64,000 bases of DNA. It comes from Phoenix dactylifera (Eukaryota; Streptophyta; Magnoliopsida; Arecales; Arecaceae). Both the position numbers and the translations under genes were made by a program. Where the stretch lies: contig NW_024067684.1 of assembly GCF_009389715.1 (NCBI RefSeq), forward strand, positions 434,001-498,000, read 5' to 3'. Shown piece by piece: positions 1 to 11,632 of this stretch (positions within the stretch are counted from its first letter, which is position 1; each line of letters starts with the position of its first letter). The notes beneath the pieces were generated by a model. The model had not been told where the DNA came from. It saw only the letters and a program-made list of their open reading frames with translations, and did no database searches.

Positions 1-410
1 TCAAAACAAATTCCTTTACAATATCATAGATGAGCTCCTCTATGTTATTATCGTGTCTCTGCAACATTGATGGTTCTGAATATTAAGAATCTAGTTGGAA
101 GTCAATCCTTGTTGGTTTCGTTAGTTAATAATGATAGCTAAGCATGTGATACGATGGCAACCAAGTTATTTAATTCTTTGACAGACACTTAGAATGAGCA
201 ATAGAATCTGAGTAGCAGGGAACATTCTACTTAAGAGTCTAGGAGAATCCATCTCTTTGTTGAAAAGAGCATGCAATCTACATTGATTCCATTCATTGCA
301 TATTAGATTGGAAGTGGGCCCGGGTCAGCCCGAGGCACACCAGGTTGGGCTGACTTCGAGTAGAGCTACGAGCTAAGCTTGAGACAATTTGGCTTAGGTC
401 CGGAGCCAAC

Positions 411-860
411 CTGGATTGATTTCCAAAATAGAACTCTCAGCTTCCTCTCTTCGATTGACGGAGGTGCCGCCACCGGTGTCCTGGTCATATGGATCAGAGA
501 AAGAAAATAGAGTAGAAACGACGAACATAACTTTGGGTCTCTTCGAGGGAACCCGACCTTCACAATAAGCCAAGTGTTTGGGTGATCAGGTCTCCCTTTT
601 TTTCATTGATAACACAGCTTAAATACAATACTGGCATAACTACCACGAACCCACATACAACATAATGGAAAATAACTAAAACACACTTGCTGAAAAATAA
701 ACAACCATCTAACAGAACACTAATCTACCCACGACTGCAGGTTATCTAACAAAACACTAACCCTGCAGTTGACTCGACTGACATGTAACTAAATTGTCAA
801 CAACAGCACTAAATAATTGGAACACAATAGCAACCCATAACACGTAAGAAAACCACAACA
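411..860 (-). repeat. Start of the 3' LTR of a decayed Ty3-gypsy element
   Basis: On the minus strand, just after the polypurine tract, the sequence starts TGTTGTGG at 860, as an LTR should (TG start). Reading down there is a TATTTAAG promoter-like motif near 630 and AATGAAAAAAAG at about 599-610. Within it a short segment is repeated twice (around 705-770, GTTAGTGTTNTGTTAGAT). The far end (CA) could not be placed, so the lower limit is a guess. No matching 5' LTR is visible in the window, as expected for a truncated copy. Bases 1-410 hold no gene I can support. Confidence 0.45.
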
Positions 861-876
861 TTTTGCCCTCCTCTTT
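861..876 (-). other. Polypurine tract of the gypsy element
   Basis: The minus strand reads AAAGAGGAGGGCAAAA directly between the chromodomain stop codon and the TG start of the LTR. That is the normal place of the primer for plus-strand DNA synthesis in LTR retrotransposons. Confidence 0.5.
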
Positions 877-2672
877 AAGCAACCGTGTTCTTACGGTTAG
901 AAAATTTCTGGCGCAGTAGGTGATAGTCTTCCCAGGTTGTATCGGATTCATCAGCACCTACCCATTTGAGAAGAACTTCGATGGCAACTCCGTTCCCATG
1001 TTGAACCATGCGACGCGGGAGGATGGCCTCTGGCTCGGGATGGATAGTCCAATCTAATGTCAAGGGAGGAAGAGTTGGAGAGATGATGGTGCCGGACCCA
1101 AGCCTCTTCTTGATAAGGGAGACATGGAAAACATGGTCCAAGCAAGTCTCTAGTGGAAGGGCTAGTTTATACGCGACTGCTCCAATGCATTGTATTATCT
1201 AAAACGGTCTATAAAATCTGGGCGAAAGCTTGAAATTATGACGGACAGCTATTGAATATTGCCAATATGGTTGGAGGCATAAAAAGACCTAATCCCTATC
1301 ATTGAATTCTCGATCTGTTCTGTGCAAATCAGCAGCCTATTTCATGTGCTCCTGTGCTTGATGTAGGTATTCCTTGAGTAAGCTTAGGATATGGCCGTGG
1401 GACTTGAGGGTATCTTCAACCGCCCAGTAATCTCTAGAATGTAGGAAACCAATCGAGGTGGAGCAACCCCATAAACAGCTTCAAAATGTATGAGTTGTGT
1501 GCACATGTAAGTGTTGGTATTGTACCAAAACTCTGTTAAGGAAAGCCACTGAAACCAATCTTTTGGGCGTGAACTAGCAAAACAACGAAGATAATGTTCC
1601 ACACTCTTGTTCACGATCTCAGATTGTCCATCGGATTGGGGATGATATGCGGAGCTATGAGCAACACGGTTCCTTACAAGCAGAACAATTCTTCCTAACC
1701 GACTTGTGAAAATTGGGTCCCTATCACTTACAATAGAAGTGGGCATGCCATGTAACTTGAAAACATTATCAAGGAAGAGGCGAGCTATGTTGGCAACGGT
1801 ATAAGGATGTGATAACTTAATAAAATGAGAATATTTGCTCAAACGATCAACAACCACATAGACATCACAGCCGTGCGACATAGGAAGACCTTCGATAAAA
1901 TCCATAGAAATTTCGGTCTATACATGCGATGGAATTGGAAGTGGTTGGAGGAGACCTGCAGGAGAGATATTCTTGGATTTGTTGCGTTGACAGCTATCAC
2001 ATTCATGGATAAAATTCCTAATATCAGATTTCATTCTCTTCCAATAGAATTTCTGCTTGGCATGCTACAGTGTTTTGTGAAAACTGGAGTGGCCCCGAAG
2101 TGGGCTAGAATGTATTTGATGAGAATTTTGGACCGAAATGGCATGCTAGAACCCACGTATACCCTTCCGTTGTAATATAAAAATCCATTATACAGTTGAT
2201 ATTTGGAAGAGTCCAACATACCTTGACTTAACTGCCAAAGAAGCTCTTGAAGCTCTAAATTCGTGTCATATTCAGACTTTAGCTCATCTGCCCATGCTGC
2301 AATTGAACTTGAGATAGCAACAAGAGTGGCTTTGTCCGGGTCATCTTCATGGCATCGTGAAAGGACGTCTACCATCCGATTTTCATTCCCTGCTTTATAC
2401 TCCACATGCATATCATACCCCAATAACTTTGATGCCCATTTTTGTTGCATTGGCGTATCAATTCGTTGCTCCAGAAGAAACTTGAGAGCCTATTGATCTG
2501 TGTGAATTTTGAAGGGTTGGCCAAGGAGGTAAGGTCGCCACTTTTGGACAGCAATGACAAGAGCCAAGAACTTCTTTTCATAAGTGGATAAATGTAGATT
2601 CCAACCCTTCAGAGGATGACTTAGGAATGCAATTTCCCCCAACCCTAAGTTTAAAATTTCTTCTGTTATCAT
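875..2672 (-). pseudogene. Ty3-gypsy chromovirus pol remnant (RNase H, integrase, chromodomain)
   Basis: Minus-strand blocks lie in the order expected for a gypsy pol. At 2672-2490 is the RNase H start, with LSTYEKKFLALVIAVQKW followed by a HTDQ motif. At 2450-2031 the RNase H end (YKAGNENRMVDVLSR) and the connection to integrase follow. At 1905-1384 is the integrase core, with MDFIEGLP, a VVVDRLSKYSHF strand and YHPQSDGQSEIVNKSVE carrying the catalytic Glu. At 1141-875 is a C-terminal chromodomain (HVSLIKKRL, then LLKWVGADESDTTWEDY). A chromodomain marks the chromovirus clade. The copy is broken: a stop separates the two RNase H blocks, the integrase core loses frame between the SDRDPIF motif and YHPQSDG, and reverse transcriptase, protease and gag are missing beyond about 2.7 kb. 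It cannot encode a working polyprotein. Clade is well supported; the exact family is not. Confidence 0.9.
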
Positions 2673-2769
2673 TCTTCATGTGCGGTAAGATTCTCTGACC
2701 CTCCTCACTTGGCCCCCAACTAGAGGTTAACAAAAACCTATACCGCAACCCCACAGCCTCACATATTAC

Positions 2770-3250
2770 GGGCTCGTTTGGTTCGCAGGAAAAGGAGGGG
2801 GGAAAGTGTGGTCAACGAAAAAGTAATGAAATGCCTCTTGTTTGGTTGGAGTTTTCAAAGGAGAGAGATGGGAAAGTTGTATTCCCATGGAAATATAATT
2901 CCCACATTTCATGGGAAAGTCTTTCCCATGAGAAACATGGGAAAGTTACTTTCCCATGAGGTGGGAATCACTCCTTTTTTATTTTTTCCCAAAAAGACCC
3001 TTCAGCATTAAAGAAACATTAAAGAGGCATTAAAGACCTAATTTTTATTAAGGGCATAATAGGAATTATACATAACTTTCCTAGGAAAGTGGATGGTCAA
3101 CCAAACATAAGCACTTTGGAAATTTGTCACTTTCCCATGGTTAACCAAACATGCCAAAAGTACTTTCCTAGGTATCCTCTTCCTAGGAATCTGATTCCCA
3201 GGAATCAAATTCCTAGGAGGGAAAATACTTCCCGCGAACCAAACGAGCCC
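2770..3250. mobile_element. Non-autonomous DNA transposon (MITE) with about 22-bp terminal inverted repeats
   Basis: The ends are inverted copies: GGGCTCGTTTGGTTCGCAGG at 2770 and, read on the minus strand from 3250, GGGCTCGTTTGGTTCGCGGG, with one mismatch. The trinucleotide TAC flanks both ends (2767-2769 and 3251-3253), consistent with a 3-bp target duplication. A 3-bp duplication and a GGGC..GTTTG terminus fit PIF/Harbinger-type MITEs (family knowledge; their usual target is TWA, so TAC is imperfect). The interior is full of short palindromes such as CATGGGAAAG/CTTTCCCATG and CCTAGG. No transposase is encoded; the short reading frames inside are chance products. Confidence 0.75.
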
Positions 3251-5010
3251 TACAAGATTTCATCAACAACCATGTAGCAATGACCATCTCTCACGATCTT
3301 GCCAATAAATTTTCCTCATAGCAGGAGCCCCGTAGCATTACTCTTTCCAATAACATCCCATTTAGTAGAGGCCATATCTCTTGGGATTCTCTAATTTGAA
3401 TCTGTCTTAGATTTTTATTGTTTGTCTTTCCTGTTTAGATCCTATAGAAACCAAGATATCAACAACTACTTCTTTCTCAACTAAGCTCTGACATGTCTTG
3501 TCCCTTTTCTTCCGTCTTGCTATATCTCCCTTCTCCTGAACTTCGCGATCTCTAATTTAAAACTCTTACTGCATATGTTCCTCGACAGAGAAAGGTCATT
3601 TTATAATCTCTCTTTTAAACTCTTAGTATATATTTTCCTCGTGAAAATAAAAACTTTTTATATTTTACTTGTTTGTGCATTAACAATCACATATCACCTC
3701 CCACTCTTCCTCTCAAAATCTCCATAGGTTTTTTCATGGAAACCACTAAGCCCAAGATATGGAAGTACCTCGCCAACCATATTATTTTTTAAGGAAATAG
3801 AAATTAATATATGATCATGGATCATGACTATAGCTCATGATAATATGTGTAAAATAAAGTACTTGTTTCATCTAATAGTTGAAAAGCAATCATTATTATC
3901 ATGTATATATTATTATACAATATATTATTGCATCTTGGCCCCCTCTAAGGATATATTCTGGCTCCACTCCTGATTGACAATGATCAGTTTCATTATTATT
4001 ATGGCTCTGACTCATCTGGATATATTCTGCTCAATAAGATAGCTATGTCGCCATCATTTCCCTCTTCATCGAAGTACTCTGTCTTTGATAAATCGTTCGC
4101 AAATGCCACTCATCATGAGATTTGCTTGTGACATTTCCTACAACTTGAAGTACAGCTGGAAAAAAATAATGTATAGCAGCATTCAAGTATGCAGATCAAC
4201 ATGTATTCCACTATCAGATCAACAGATTTTGTAAGCACAATTACCAATCACCCAACACAGAAAAATATTGTTTTAGGAAAGGAAGCAAAGGATGTACATT
4301 TTCATGAATTTCCATGCTTGTGTCTGTACGAATGAGATAGGGACAGGAGAGAGAAGTAGATGTAAACCTACATCTTTCATGAAAGAAATAGTTGCTTCAC
4401 AGTTTCAGCACTCACTCTGCCTTGTTGACCAATATCTGAGTTTCAATCTTGTCTTCAGATTTTTCAGATTTCACCTTGTAGCACATAATTTTCTCACCAA
4501 AACTTTTCCTTTTTGCCTCACTTTTCTTTCTTTGCATTAGCTGGAACTTCATGAAATATAGACGTATCTTACATTATTTGTCAATAGCAAAGTTTGTTTG
4601 CATCAGAAAGCAAAATCTAATACCTTAGACAAGTCTTCTTGATTATCATTCAGATGAAGTTATTCAAATTCTCACGAATCACAAGCACCAAGCATTAGTT
4701 ACAAAGATGCACTATCTTCACATATGCCACCATTCATTCTAGCGCAATATTAAAGAGTGAAGATAAATGGTTGCAGAGAAGCAAAAGAGCATAAAAGATA
4801 TCATCATTATTTCTGTTTGCAGATCATAAGGCAGCTCTGGCTTACAATTAGCATAACAATACATTAGGCTGTCATTTGGTAGTGCCAAAATTGTAAGCTG
4901 ACCAGATCGAGTGTAGCTTTAAGAAACCTTCTTTTAAGAAACTCCTCTCTGACTACATAAGAAGATGATAAATTTGCATACTGGTGCTCTATTGTTCAAT
5001 TCTACATCAC
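3251..5010. other. Intergenic DNA, no gene seen
   Basis: No coding potential I can support. Around 3925-3975 the sequence ends in a TGGCTCCACTCCTGA segment, which resembles the right end of the element at 5011-5684 (GGCTCCGCCCCTGA). It may be a solo end of that repeat family. The rest is AT-rich and unremarkable. Confidence 0.4.
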
Positions 5011-5684
5011 CAGGGGCGGAGCGAAGGGATGTTCTAGCGGGATTGCATCCCACCTAAACAATCTGAAAAATATATGTAGGATCTCTTTCCTGTTCCAAAT
5101 AAATACTCTTCTTTGACCTCGAAGAATTCAAAGGTTTCCATTACATATGCCACCCCTCATGCAGAAAACGAAGTGTTTGAAGTTCTCGCTGACATTTTTT
5201 TGAATTGGGCAGTTATAACTGCAAATCCATAAGATATCCCATCTAAAGCAAAAAAGATTATTAAACCAGTGGATGGATCATGGGAAGAAGAATGGCAGAT
5301 TGGGAGGTTAATCATCTATTTACTTAATTGGTAACCTTAATGTGCAAGGAGTTCCTTCACAAAACAAACAACAAAGTATCCCCTTACAATATATGTTTTA
5401 TTTTAGATAAAGAAACCTAACTTGTTTTGTCTTTAGCTGAGAAAATACTGTTGCAAGGGGTTTGATAAGATGACAAGCAATGGGAAGCCAACCTATAGAT
5501 GCTACATAAAAGGAGAGGGATTTATAGTGATTTTTCTTCCTCTTATGCAGGAGTCAAATAAGATTAAGAAAAAAATTGGGAAGCGCCCCCCCCCCCCCCC
5601 CCCCCCCCCCCCAACACACCGCCACCCAAGACAAGAAAAAAGAAAAGAGGACACCAAAAGGACAATTTTCAGGCTCCGCCCCTG
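5011..5684. mobile_element. Terminal-inverted-repeat element with internal poly-C run
   Basis: The left end CAGGGGCGGAGC (5011-5022) is exactly repeated in reverse complement at the right end (5673-5684), giving 12-bp perfect terminal repeats around a 674-bp segment. The flanking octamers TACATCAC and AACAGGAC match at 5 of 8 positions, which could be a decayed 8-bp target duplication as in hAT elements. Plants carry many non-autonomous elements with CAGGGGCGGA-type ends. A run of 27 C lies inside at 5586-5612. No transposase coding sequence is visible. Confidence 0.55.
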
Positions 5685-6902
5685 AACAGGACACATACTA
5701 TATCACATTTCGGCATGAAAAGACATGAGCAGAGAAGTACACGAAAGATTTAGATAGAAATATAACATCCTTAACTTTGATCCATTAGACAAAAAAATCT
5801 GCATCAACATGGAACAAAAAAGTTAGGTAAAAGATAACAGTGTTGACAATAAGCATGACAACCTAAAACAGAATCAAATAAAACAAGAAAAGTTATGATT
5901 GTAATATACTAGTATATATGGAGAAACATGTTACGAAATACTGCATCATCAAAATGAAACATATTATGTATTCCTTTTATATCCATATTTAGTATAAGAC
6001 AAGGTTGGTTACAGCAAACTAAAAGATCACCACACCTTATTCAACAAAATAAAAGAAAGAAAACACACTGGCAAAGCATCCAAAAGGACAACTAATTACC
6101 TCCCAATTGCTGCTTTCAAAATCACATGCATTTGACTTATACAAAAGTATAGGAAGAATCCAGTTAGGCATGAGTCATCTTCAAAAAAAAATTAGAGATG
6201 GTCCAAAATTATGCTTATGAACAAGTAAACAAGGCCTCTGAAGGAGAAAGGCTTAGTTGTACAACATGTGCATTTCACAAAACAAAGTTGCGAAATAGGT
6301 CTTGTAAAGGCTTCAGCTGACTGGAAAGTTTACAGTGATGAAGAAGATTTCAGGAAGTTGACCTTAATAGAAAAAATATGTGTCACTTTATATAATAATG
6401 CTAGATATTTTTCTTCCCCCATAAATTTGAAAAACATGATCAAAATTCCGAGACAATTTGTACGTAAGATGACATTAAGAAAGACAATTAAAAAAATTGT
6501 CTTTAAAAAAAGAACCATATCGTCTCTTGACTTGAATTTCAAATATGAAAACATAACTTTGTGTCCACAAATTGATATAGATAGAAGAGAATTAGTTGCT
6601 TTTCACAGACTGATCATGAATCATTTACTCAGTATACATGAATGATTTAAATAATTTAATCAGAACATTTGAAGATATAAGAGAATTCCCTCGCTCCCTC
6701 CACCTTATATCCTCCTTGATTGGAATCCCCAAAATGAATTTAACAACCAAAAAGTTCAATGCTATCCAAAAAACCAAAAATGTTGCACCTTGAAGTTTAA
6801 AATTACATAACCAGTTAAGTTGATCATCATACAGCGCAACTGAAGTCACGAAGCTGCCCTGAGACAGCAGCAGGACTAGATTTTGTGGCCAACCTTGCTT
6901 GA
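5685..6902. other. Intergenic DNA between a repeat and the 3' end of the GT34 gene
   Basis: AT-rich. The reading frame at 6268-6645 shows no domain I recognise and is judged chance. The final few hundred bases next to 6903 should include the 3' UTR of the minus-strand glycosyltransferase gene, but I could not place its polyadenylation site. Confidence 0.4.
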
Positions 6903-8291
6903 TTACCCAATAGATACCTTGGCTTGGAGATTTAGCTGGTCCTTGAATTCCAATGGTCTTGCTGTCTGATTCCTAGTCCTCTTGATGCTGGGGCTCGACA
7001 GTCCCCTGTGTCCAAATCCATACCAACGAAGCACCTGGTTGTCAGCGAAGTTGAAGGCTCTCTCCATACTGCCGAGGCACCTCTCAACAGGGTAATCCCC
7101 ATAGCTGCCACATGGTTTGCACCCGACAAAGTGTGTTACGAATGGCCACCTCCCATCCCCGAGCCCTGGGTGGTGCTTCTCCATCATATCCTCATATTTG
7201 TCCACCAGTCCAACCCAGAATCCATGGAGGAAGTATGAATTCTCAATGTAAACCTTGTCCGACCAGCGATCCTGCTGCGAGATAAGGAGGTAAATCAAAG
7301 CAGACTGGTCATCAGCTTCAAATGCCGGCCGGCCCTTGAGGTTGGCAGTAAGCACCCGACCAGCCTCCTCTCGAACAGGGCCCTTGGGGCCCATCGGCGC
7401 CCACGCGTCGAGTAGGTCGAGCGACCACTGGCAATTGCGGAGGAGGAAGCTGCCCGTGTTGAGGGCGATCCAGGAGCGCTGCTCGAGGAGGTCCGGATAG
7501 CCATGGATGACGAGGTTGTGGCCGTCGTAGCGGGACAGTGGGACCTCGAAGGCCATGTCGGTGAAGAGGGCGTCGCTGTCCATCCACCAGATCCACTCTA
7601 CCTCCGGGTGGGAAAGCAAGAGGAGGCGGATCAGCGGGAGCTTGGCCCAGTAACCGGCGAGCTCCCAGTCCAGATGAGCCATGTTGTAGACGATCTCGAT
7701 CCCGTGGATACGGCAGTAGTCGATCTTGTTCTTGGTGCCCTTCAGGAGGTAGTGGTCGCCGATGGGATTGTCGCAGGGGCCGGGCGGGGATCCGGTCACT
7801 AGGAGTATCCGGGGCTTCCCGGCGGCTATCCGGCTCGGGAACTCCGTGTGATCCGCCAGCCACCGCCGACGCTGCTCGTCCCAGTCGGAAATCTTGGGGC
7901 CCAGGGTGTAGTTCTTGGCGGGGGTGGTGGTGGAATTGGCTGCGGCGGAGGCGGTGGAATTGGAGGCGGCGGAGGCGGTGGAATTGGAGGCGGCGGAGTC
8001 GAGGAGAGGCTCGTCGTCGGGATCGGAGTCGGAGCGGATCTCGCGGAGGATGCGGTCGATGTCCTCGACGACCTTCTGGTCGGAGTCGGCGTCGGCGGGG
8101 CCGGCGAGGTTGCCCACGCCGATGGTGCCGCGGAGGACGAGGATGGTGACGAGGCCGCAGAGAACGGTGATCTTGAGGTTGTTGAAGGTCTTCTTGAAAT
8201 GCCGCCGGCGGGACCTGCCGCCAGCTCGGGCGTTGGGGAGGCCGGATCGCTCCCTCGCAGGCGGCTTGAATTCGATCCCCTCCAGGCCCAT
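6903..8291 (-). CDS. GT34 glycosyltransferase, xyloglucan 6-xylosyltransferase-like
   Basis: Single-exon gene of 462 residues. Members of this family are Golgi type II membrane enzymes that move xylose from UDP-xylose onto the glucan backbone of xyloglucan (XXT), or galactose onto mannan. Visible parts: a basic cytosolic head (1-40), one membrane span at about 41-53 (ITVLCGLVTILVL) followed by the family-typical RGTIG, a Ser/Asn/Ala stem (87-127), then the catalytic domain. That domain shows LGPKISDWDEQRR, GDHYLLKGTKNKIDYCRIHG, the metal-binding DSD at 238-240 in WWMDSDALF, WIALNTGSFLLRN, FEADDQSALIYLL and HFVGCKPCGSYGDYPVERC near the end. Length is usual for the family. HGYPDLL and LHGFW suggest the XXT3/4/5 branch over XXT1/2, but that rests on memory. 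The start is the first Met of the frame, ahead of the basic head; the next Met is deep inside the catalytic domain. No intron is needed. The 5' third is very GC-rich compared with its surroundings, as in many monocot genes. Confidence 0.93.
   Translation of the reverse strand: MGLEGIEFKPPARERSGLPNARAGGRSRRRHFKKTFNNLKITVLCGLVTILVLRGTIGVGNLAGPADADSDQKVVEDIDRILREIRSDSDPDDEPLLDSAASNSTASAASNSTASAAANSTTTPAKNYTLGPKISDWDEQRRRWLADHTEFPSRIAAGKPRILLVTGSPPGPCDNPIGDHYLLKGTKNKIDYCRIHGIEIVYNMAHLDWELAGYWAKLPLIRLLLLSHPEVEWIWWMDSDALFTDMAFEVPLSRYDGHNLVIHGYPDLLEQRSWIALNTGSFLLRNCQWSLDLLDAWAPMGPKGPVREEAGRVLTANLKGRPAFEADDQSALIYLLISQQDRWSDKVYIENSYFLHGFWVGLVDKYEDMMEKHHPGLGDGRWPFVTHFVGCKPCGSYGDYPVERCLGSMERAFNFADNQVLRWYGFGHRGLSSPSIKRTRNQTARPLEFKDQLNLQAKVSIG
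7923..7994 (-). repeat. 24-bp coding minisatellite, three units, in the GT34 stem
   Basis: Residues 100-123 of the glycosyltransferase are three 8-residue units (AASNSTAS, AASNSTAS, AAANSTTT). The matching DNA is a 24-bp in-frame tandem repeat. Each unit carries one NST sequon, at N103, N111 and N119; a fourth possible site, NYT, follows at N127. Their place in the lumenal stem makes N-glycosylation plausible. Confidence 0.8.
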
Positions 8292-8520
8292 TTAATTGGC
8301 GTCCTGGTTCGCGGTTCCGCAAGGAATTCTTCTACAGCCGTGGAGATGGAGAGAGGGATGTTTCATCGCGGCGCTAAAGTGGGGGTTTACCCTTGTTTTT
8401 TATGGGAGAGAGGGGTTTTGACACTACGTGACCATTCCCTGAAACGAACATGGCGCCACAGGAGCGATCACGGCCCGTATTGACCAGAAAGCCAGCTCAG
8501 AATGTAGAATTGAATTGGAA
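8292..8520 (-). promoter_or_regulatory. 5' leader and presumed promoter of the GT34 gene
   Basis: Read on the minus strand, the stretch just ahead of the start codon is CT-rich (CCCTCTCTCCATCTCC near 8340-8360), as expected of a plant 5' UTR. GC content falls sharply beyond about 8480. I see no convincing TATA box, so the transcription start is not placed. Confidence 0.4.
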
Positions 8521-10610
8521 AATATTTGTGCTAACGTGGTTTCGTGGATCCGCATAACAATCTCGCTCGATCTATTATTTTTTTTTATCGGTATGATTAT
8601 GTATCTACTTATATTATTTTTTTATTAGTATAATTTGCCAAAATAATTTAAAAAACATATAAGAATATATTTATTATTTTTTATTAGCGGCGGTCTGTAT
8701 TACTTTTTCAGCATAAGGTGTGCATATGCACTCGCATAATCCCCAACCAACAATTACTGAATGAAAGAAATAAAAAAATATTTTTTCTCTTTCTTTTATT
8801 TTTTTTCTTCCAACAGAGTATTGACTAGAAATACAATCAACCTTATCATTTAATAAAAGTGAACATGTTTTCTTTGCACCATTTGATTTAGTGCATTCTG
8901 ATATGTAAGGATTTTCTTCAATCTCTACAATTAAAAGTTCCAGATGTTGTGCTCTATTCATTGATAATTATTTCTGTTTTCTAAAGTAGAGCTTTTATAA
9001 AAAGTTGTTGTTTGATAACTACATTTTTAAAGTGTTGTGGCACTTTAATATATGTTTGAAAAATAAACTGAGAAAGTAATTTTGTATAACAAAATTATCA
9101 TAAAGGGCATTGCATAGTACTATACAACAGAACATAATAAAATATACCATATATTAGTACATAAATATATAATATAGTATACTATTGTTGTAATATAATA
9201 TAATATTATTATAATATAGTAATATAATATTGTATACTATAATATAATAATTTAATATAATATTAAATTATTTAACATAATATATCAATATATTATGATA
9301 TAATTAATATTATATTATATTTATAGTGTAATATGATAATAAAAGCTTTTATTCGAATAACTTCCCACTCCTAGACTTCTAAAGTTTCCAACCCGTATAA
9401 CAGATTGATGCCCAGATGAGGTTTTGTAGCTTGGGATTGAAGAGACAAAAAAATAAAGCCTCGCATGTTCCAAAATCTAATTGCATGTTCATCTAACTAC
9501 TCTGATATTCCTATGCTTGATTAGCAATAGTGCATGTAATAAGGACATGATTAATGATAAGGAACGGAGTTTCCGACATTAGACCCACCGAACTGGAACA
9601 GAATAATGGCTGTATCCCTCTCGAGGTATTGTCTGCTCCGGGGTTACTTACGCACCCTGAGACAGTTTTGCTCCACAAAAGGTGTCTCGTGAGGGAAAGA
9701 ATATTCCCCTCCATTTAAGGCACAGACTTTTCTATGATTCAATCGATATGGGACTAAGTCCGAAAGCCTTTATTTCCACAATAATTAATATCCTAAATCA
9801 TACATATGCACAAATTGCAATCCATGTCCTGGGGTCATAGAAACTTCCTTTCTTGTATTGTAATAGTTCCTCACAAGGTAACCTCTTCCACCAGAAGAAT
9901 TTGGTCCATGGTGATGTTTTTAACGACCAAATCCATGAGAAGGATTCATGCTATTGCATCTGTCTTGATGGTTTGAGCAGCCTCTATAGTTCCTTGACAT
10001 TGATTGGCCTTGCAAGTTCTCTCCTGAGCATAATTCATTATTCAACTTGTCCATTGGTTCCGCCATAGAAGATACCACTTGGACCAAATCTGGTGAAATG
10101 AAATTGGATAGCAATGCCTGGCTCGGTCTAGCCTTCAAGCATATTTTCCAAGCTTGCTCTTACTAGAGCTTGGAGCATTAAGTTGGGCCTTAGGTACATA
10201 AATATTTTATATTTAAAAAATATTTTAAAAAAGTTAAAACTAATTCAAAATAATTTTATTATTAGTTTACATAACAACAACAATTATCAATTAAGTTTAG
10301 AGATACATCAAACATAAATAAATAAAACAAGCAAAGTGAAAAAATCGGGTTGGGCCGGGCTTTAATACCTAAGCTTGAGCTTGTCCCGTTTATCCAATGA
10401 GTCTATCTTTTGTTTATCTTTTAGGTCCGTCGTCTCGACATGTCTAAATCTTTAGCCTTGTCCAAAAGACTTTGAGCTTAGTTTTTAGTTTTTTTCTAAG
10501 ATATTCATGATTAGGATATGGGTTATTTAGATAAAATATGAAACTGTGTTATTTATCTAACTTTATTTTTCTAAAATTTGACAAACACAAAATTTGACAA
10601 ATAGAATTTA
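8521..10610. other. AT-rich intergenic DNA, no gene seen
   Basis: Contains a strongly biased block at about 9120-9345 made of TAATATA-like words. The segment around 9660-9780 resembles part of an LTR: a CTCGTGAGGGAAAG region, then GATATGGGACTAAGTCC, a motif like the edge of many plant LTR and TRIM elements. A frame at 9920-10138 (minus) might be a gag scrap, but I see no zinc knuckle. None of this is firm. Confidence 0.35.
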
Positions 10611-10623
10611 AAATTATATATAG

Positions 10624-10896
10624 AATTTTTTGTATGTACATCCTCCTAAATATATGAAATTGCACGAATATCCTCGTAAAATTACTATTTGCATGCATAT
10701 CCTTCTTTTTTTCTTTTTTGCATATATAGTACATGTTAACGTCGTTAAAAAATAAATGGCTTAAAATTAAAATGACTAAAATATTCTTATGGGTAGATAT
10801 GCAAAAAAAATAATAAAAATATACATATAAATAGCAATTTTACGAGGATATTTATATAATTTCTCATATTGAGAAGGGGTATACATTCAAAAAATC
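10624..10896 (-). mobile_element. Foldback MITE family, copy 1 (inverted relative to copies 2 and 3)
   Basis: Long inverted arms pair TATGTACATCCTCCTAAATA at the left with GAGAAGGGGTATACAT at the right, and AATTGCACGAATATCCTCGT with ACGAGGATATTTATATAATT. The centre, read on the minus strand (CTACCCATAAGAATATTTTA), matches the plus-strand centre of the copy at 11322. It is therefore the same family in opposite orientation. No coding capacity. Confidence 0.65.
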
Positions 10897-11321
10897 TATA
10901 AAAAAAATCAAAACTTGGTTAAAATTTACCAAATCTTTTATGATACAGTTGGTTCGACAAGTCAAAAAAAGATCAAGTACATTGTCAATTTTCTTTTTTA
11001 AGATCTTGATTCAATCAAGTTAGAATATTGGGCGATCATTTTGGTAATGCTATTCTTTATTTGATTTTAATATAATTATGATTATTGAATCTATGATATC
11101 TACATATTCTTCATTATTTTTATAAGATTAAAACATCTCAAATTTAAATTAATTATAGATGCTTAGATTAGTAAAATAGTTTTTAGTAATTTGTTTTTGA
11201 GGCAAGAATTTTGTAAAAGCAACATAATTTATTCTATAAGAATTGATATTAATATAATTTAATCCTTTTTGTTATTTTTATTAATAAATTATCTTTACTA
11301 AATTTTGATCATATTTAATTA

Positions 11322-11632
11322 GATTTTTTAAAGTGTATATCCTCCTAATATATGCATAATTACATGAATACCTCACAAAGTTATTATTTGGATGTATATC
11401 CATATAAAGCTTTCTTTTTGCATGTCTACCCATAAGGGTATTTCAATTATTTTAATTTTAAATCGTTTATTTTTAACGGTATTAGATGGTATGGGTATAC
11501 ATATTAAAAAAAATAAAAGTAAGATATATATGCAAAATAAGTATTTTATGAGGGTACACATACAAATAGCAATTTTACGAGAATATTCATACAATTTTAT
11601 ATATTTTAGAGGGTATACATGCAAAAAAATCC
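11322..11632 (+). mobile_element. Foldback MITE family, copy 2
   Basis: Same arm and centre pattern as its neighbours: GTGTATATCCTCCTAATATA at the left, TTTTAGAGGGTATACATGC at the right, and a centre CTACCCATAAGGGTATTTCA followed by ATTTTTAACGGTATTAGATG. It abuts the complex microsatellite that starts at 11633. Confidence 0.65.

Noticed and set aside
7318..8322. 334-residue Arg/Pro-rich minus-strand frame and a Gly-rich plus-strand frame (7848-8483)
   Set aside because: Both overlap the GT34 gene in other frames and reflect its GC-rich codons; only the 462-residue frame has a domain.
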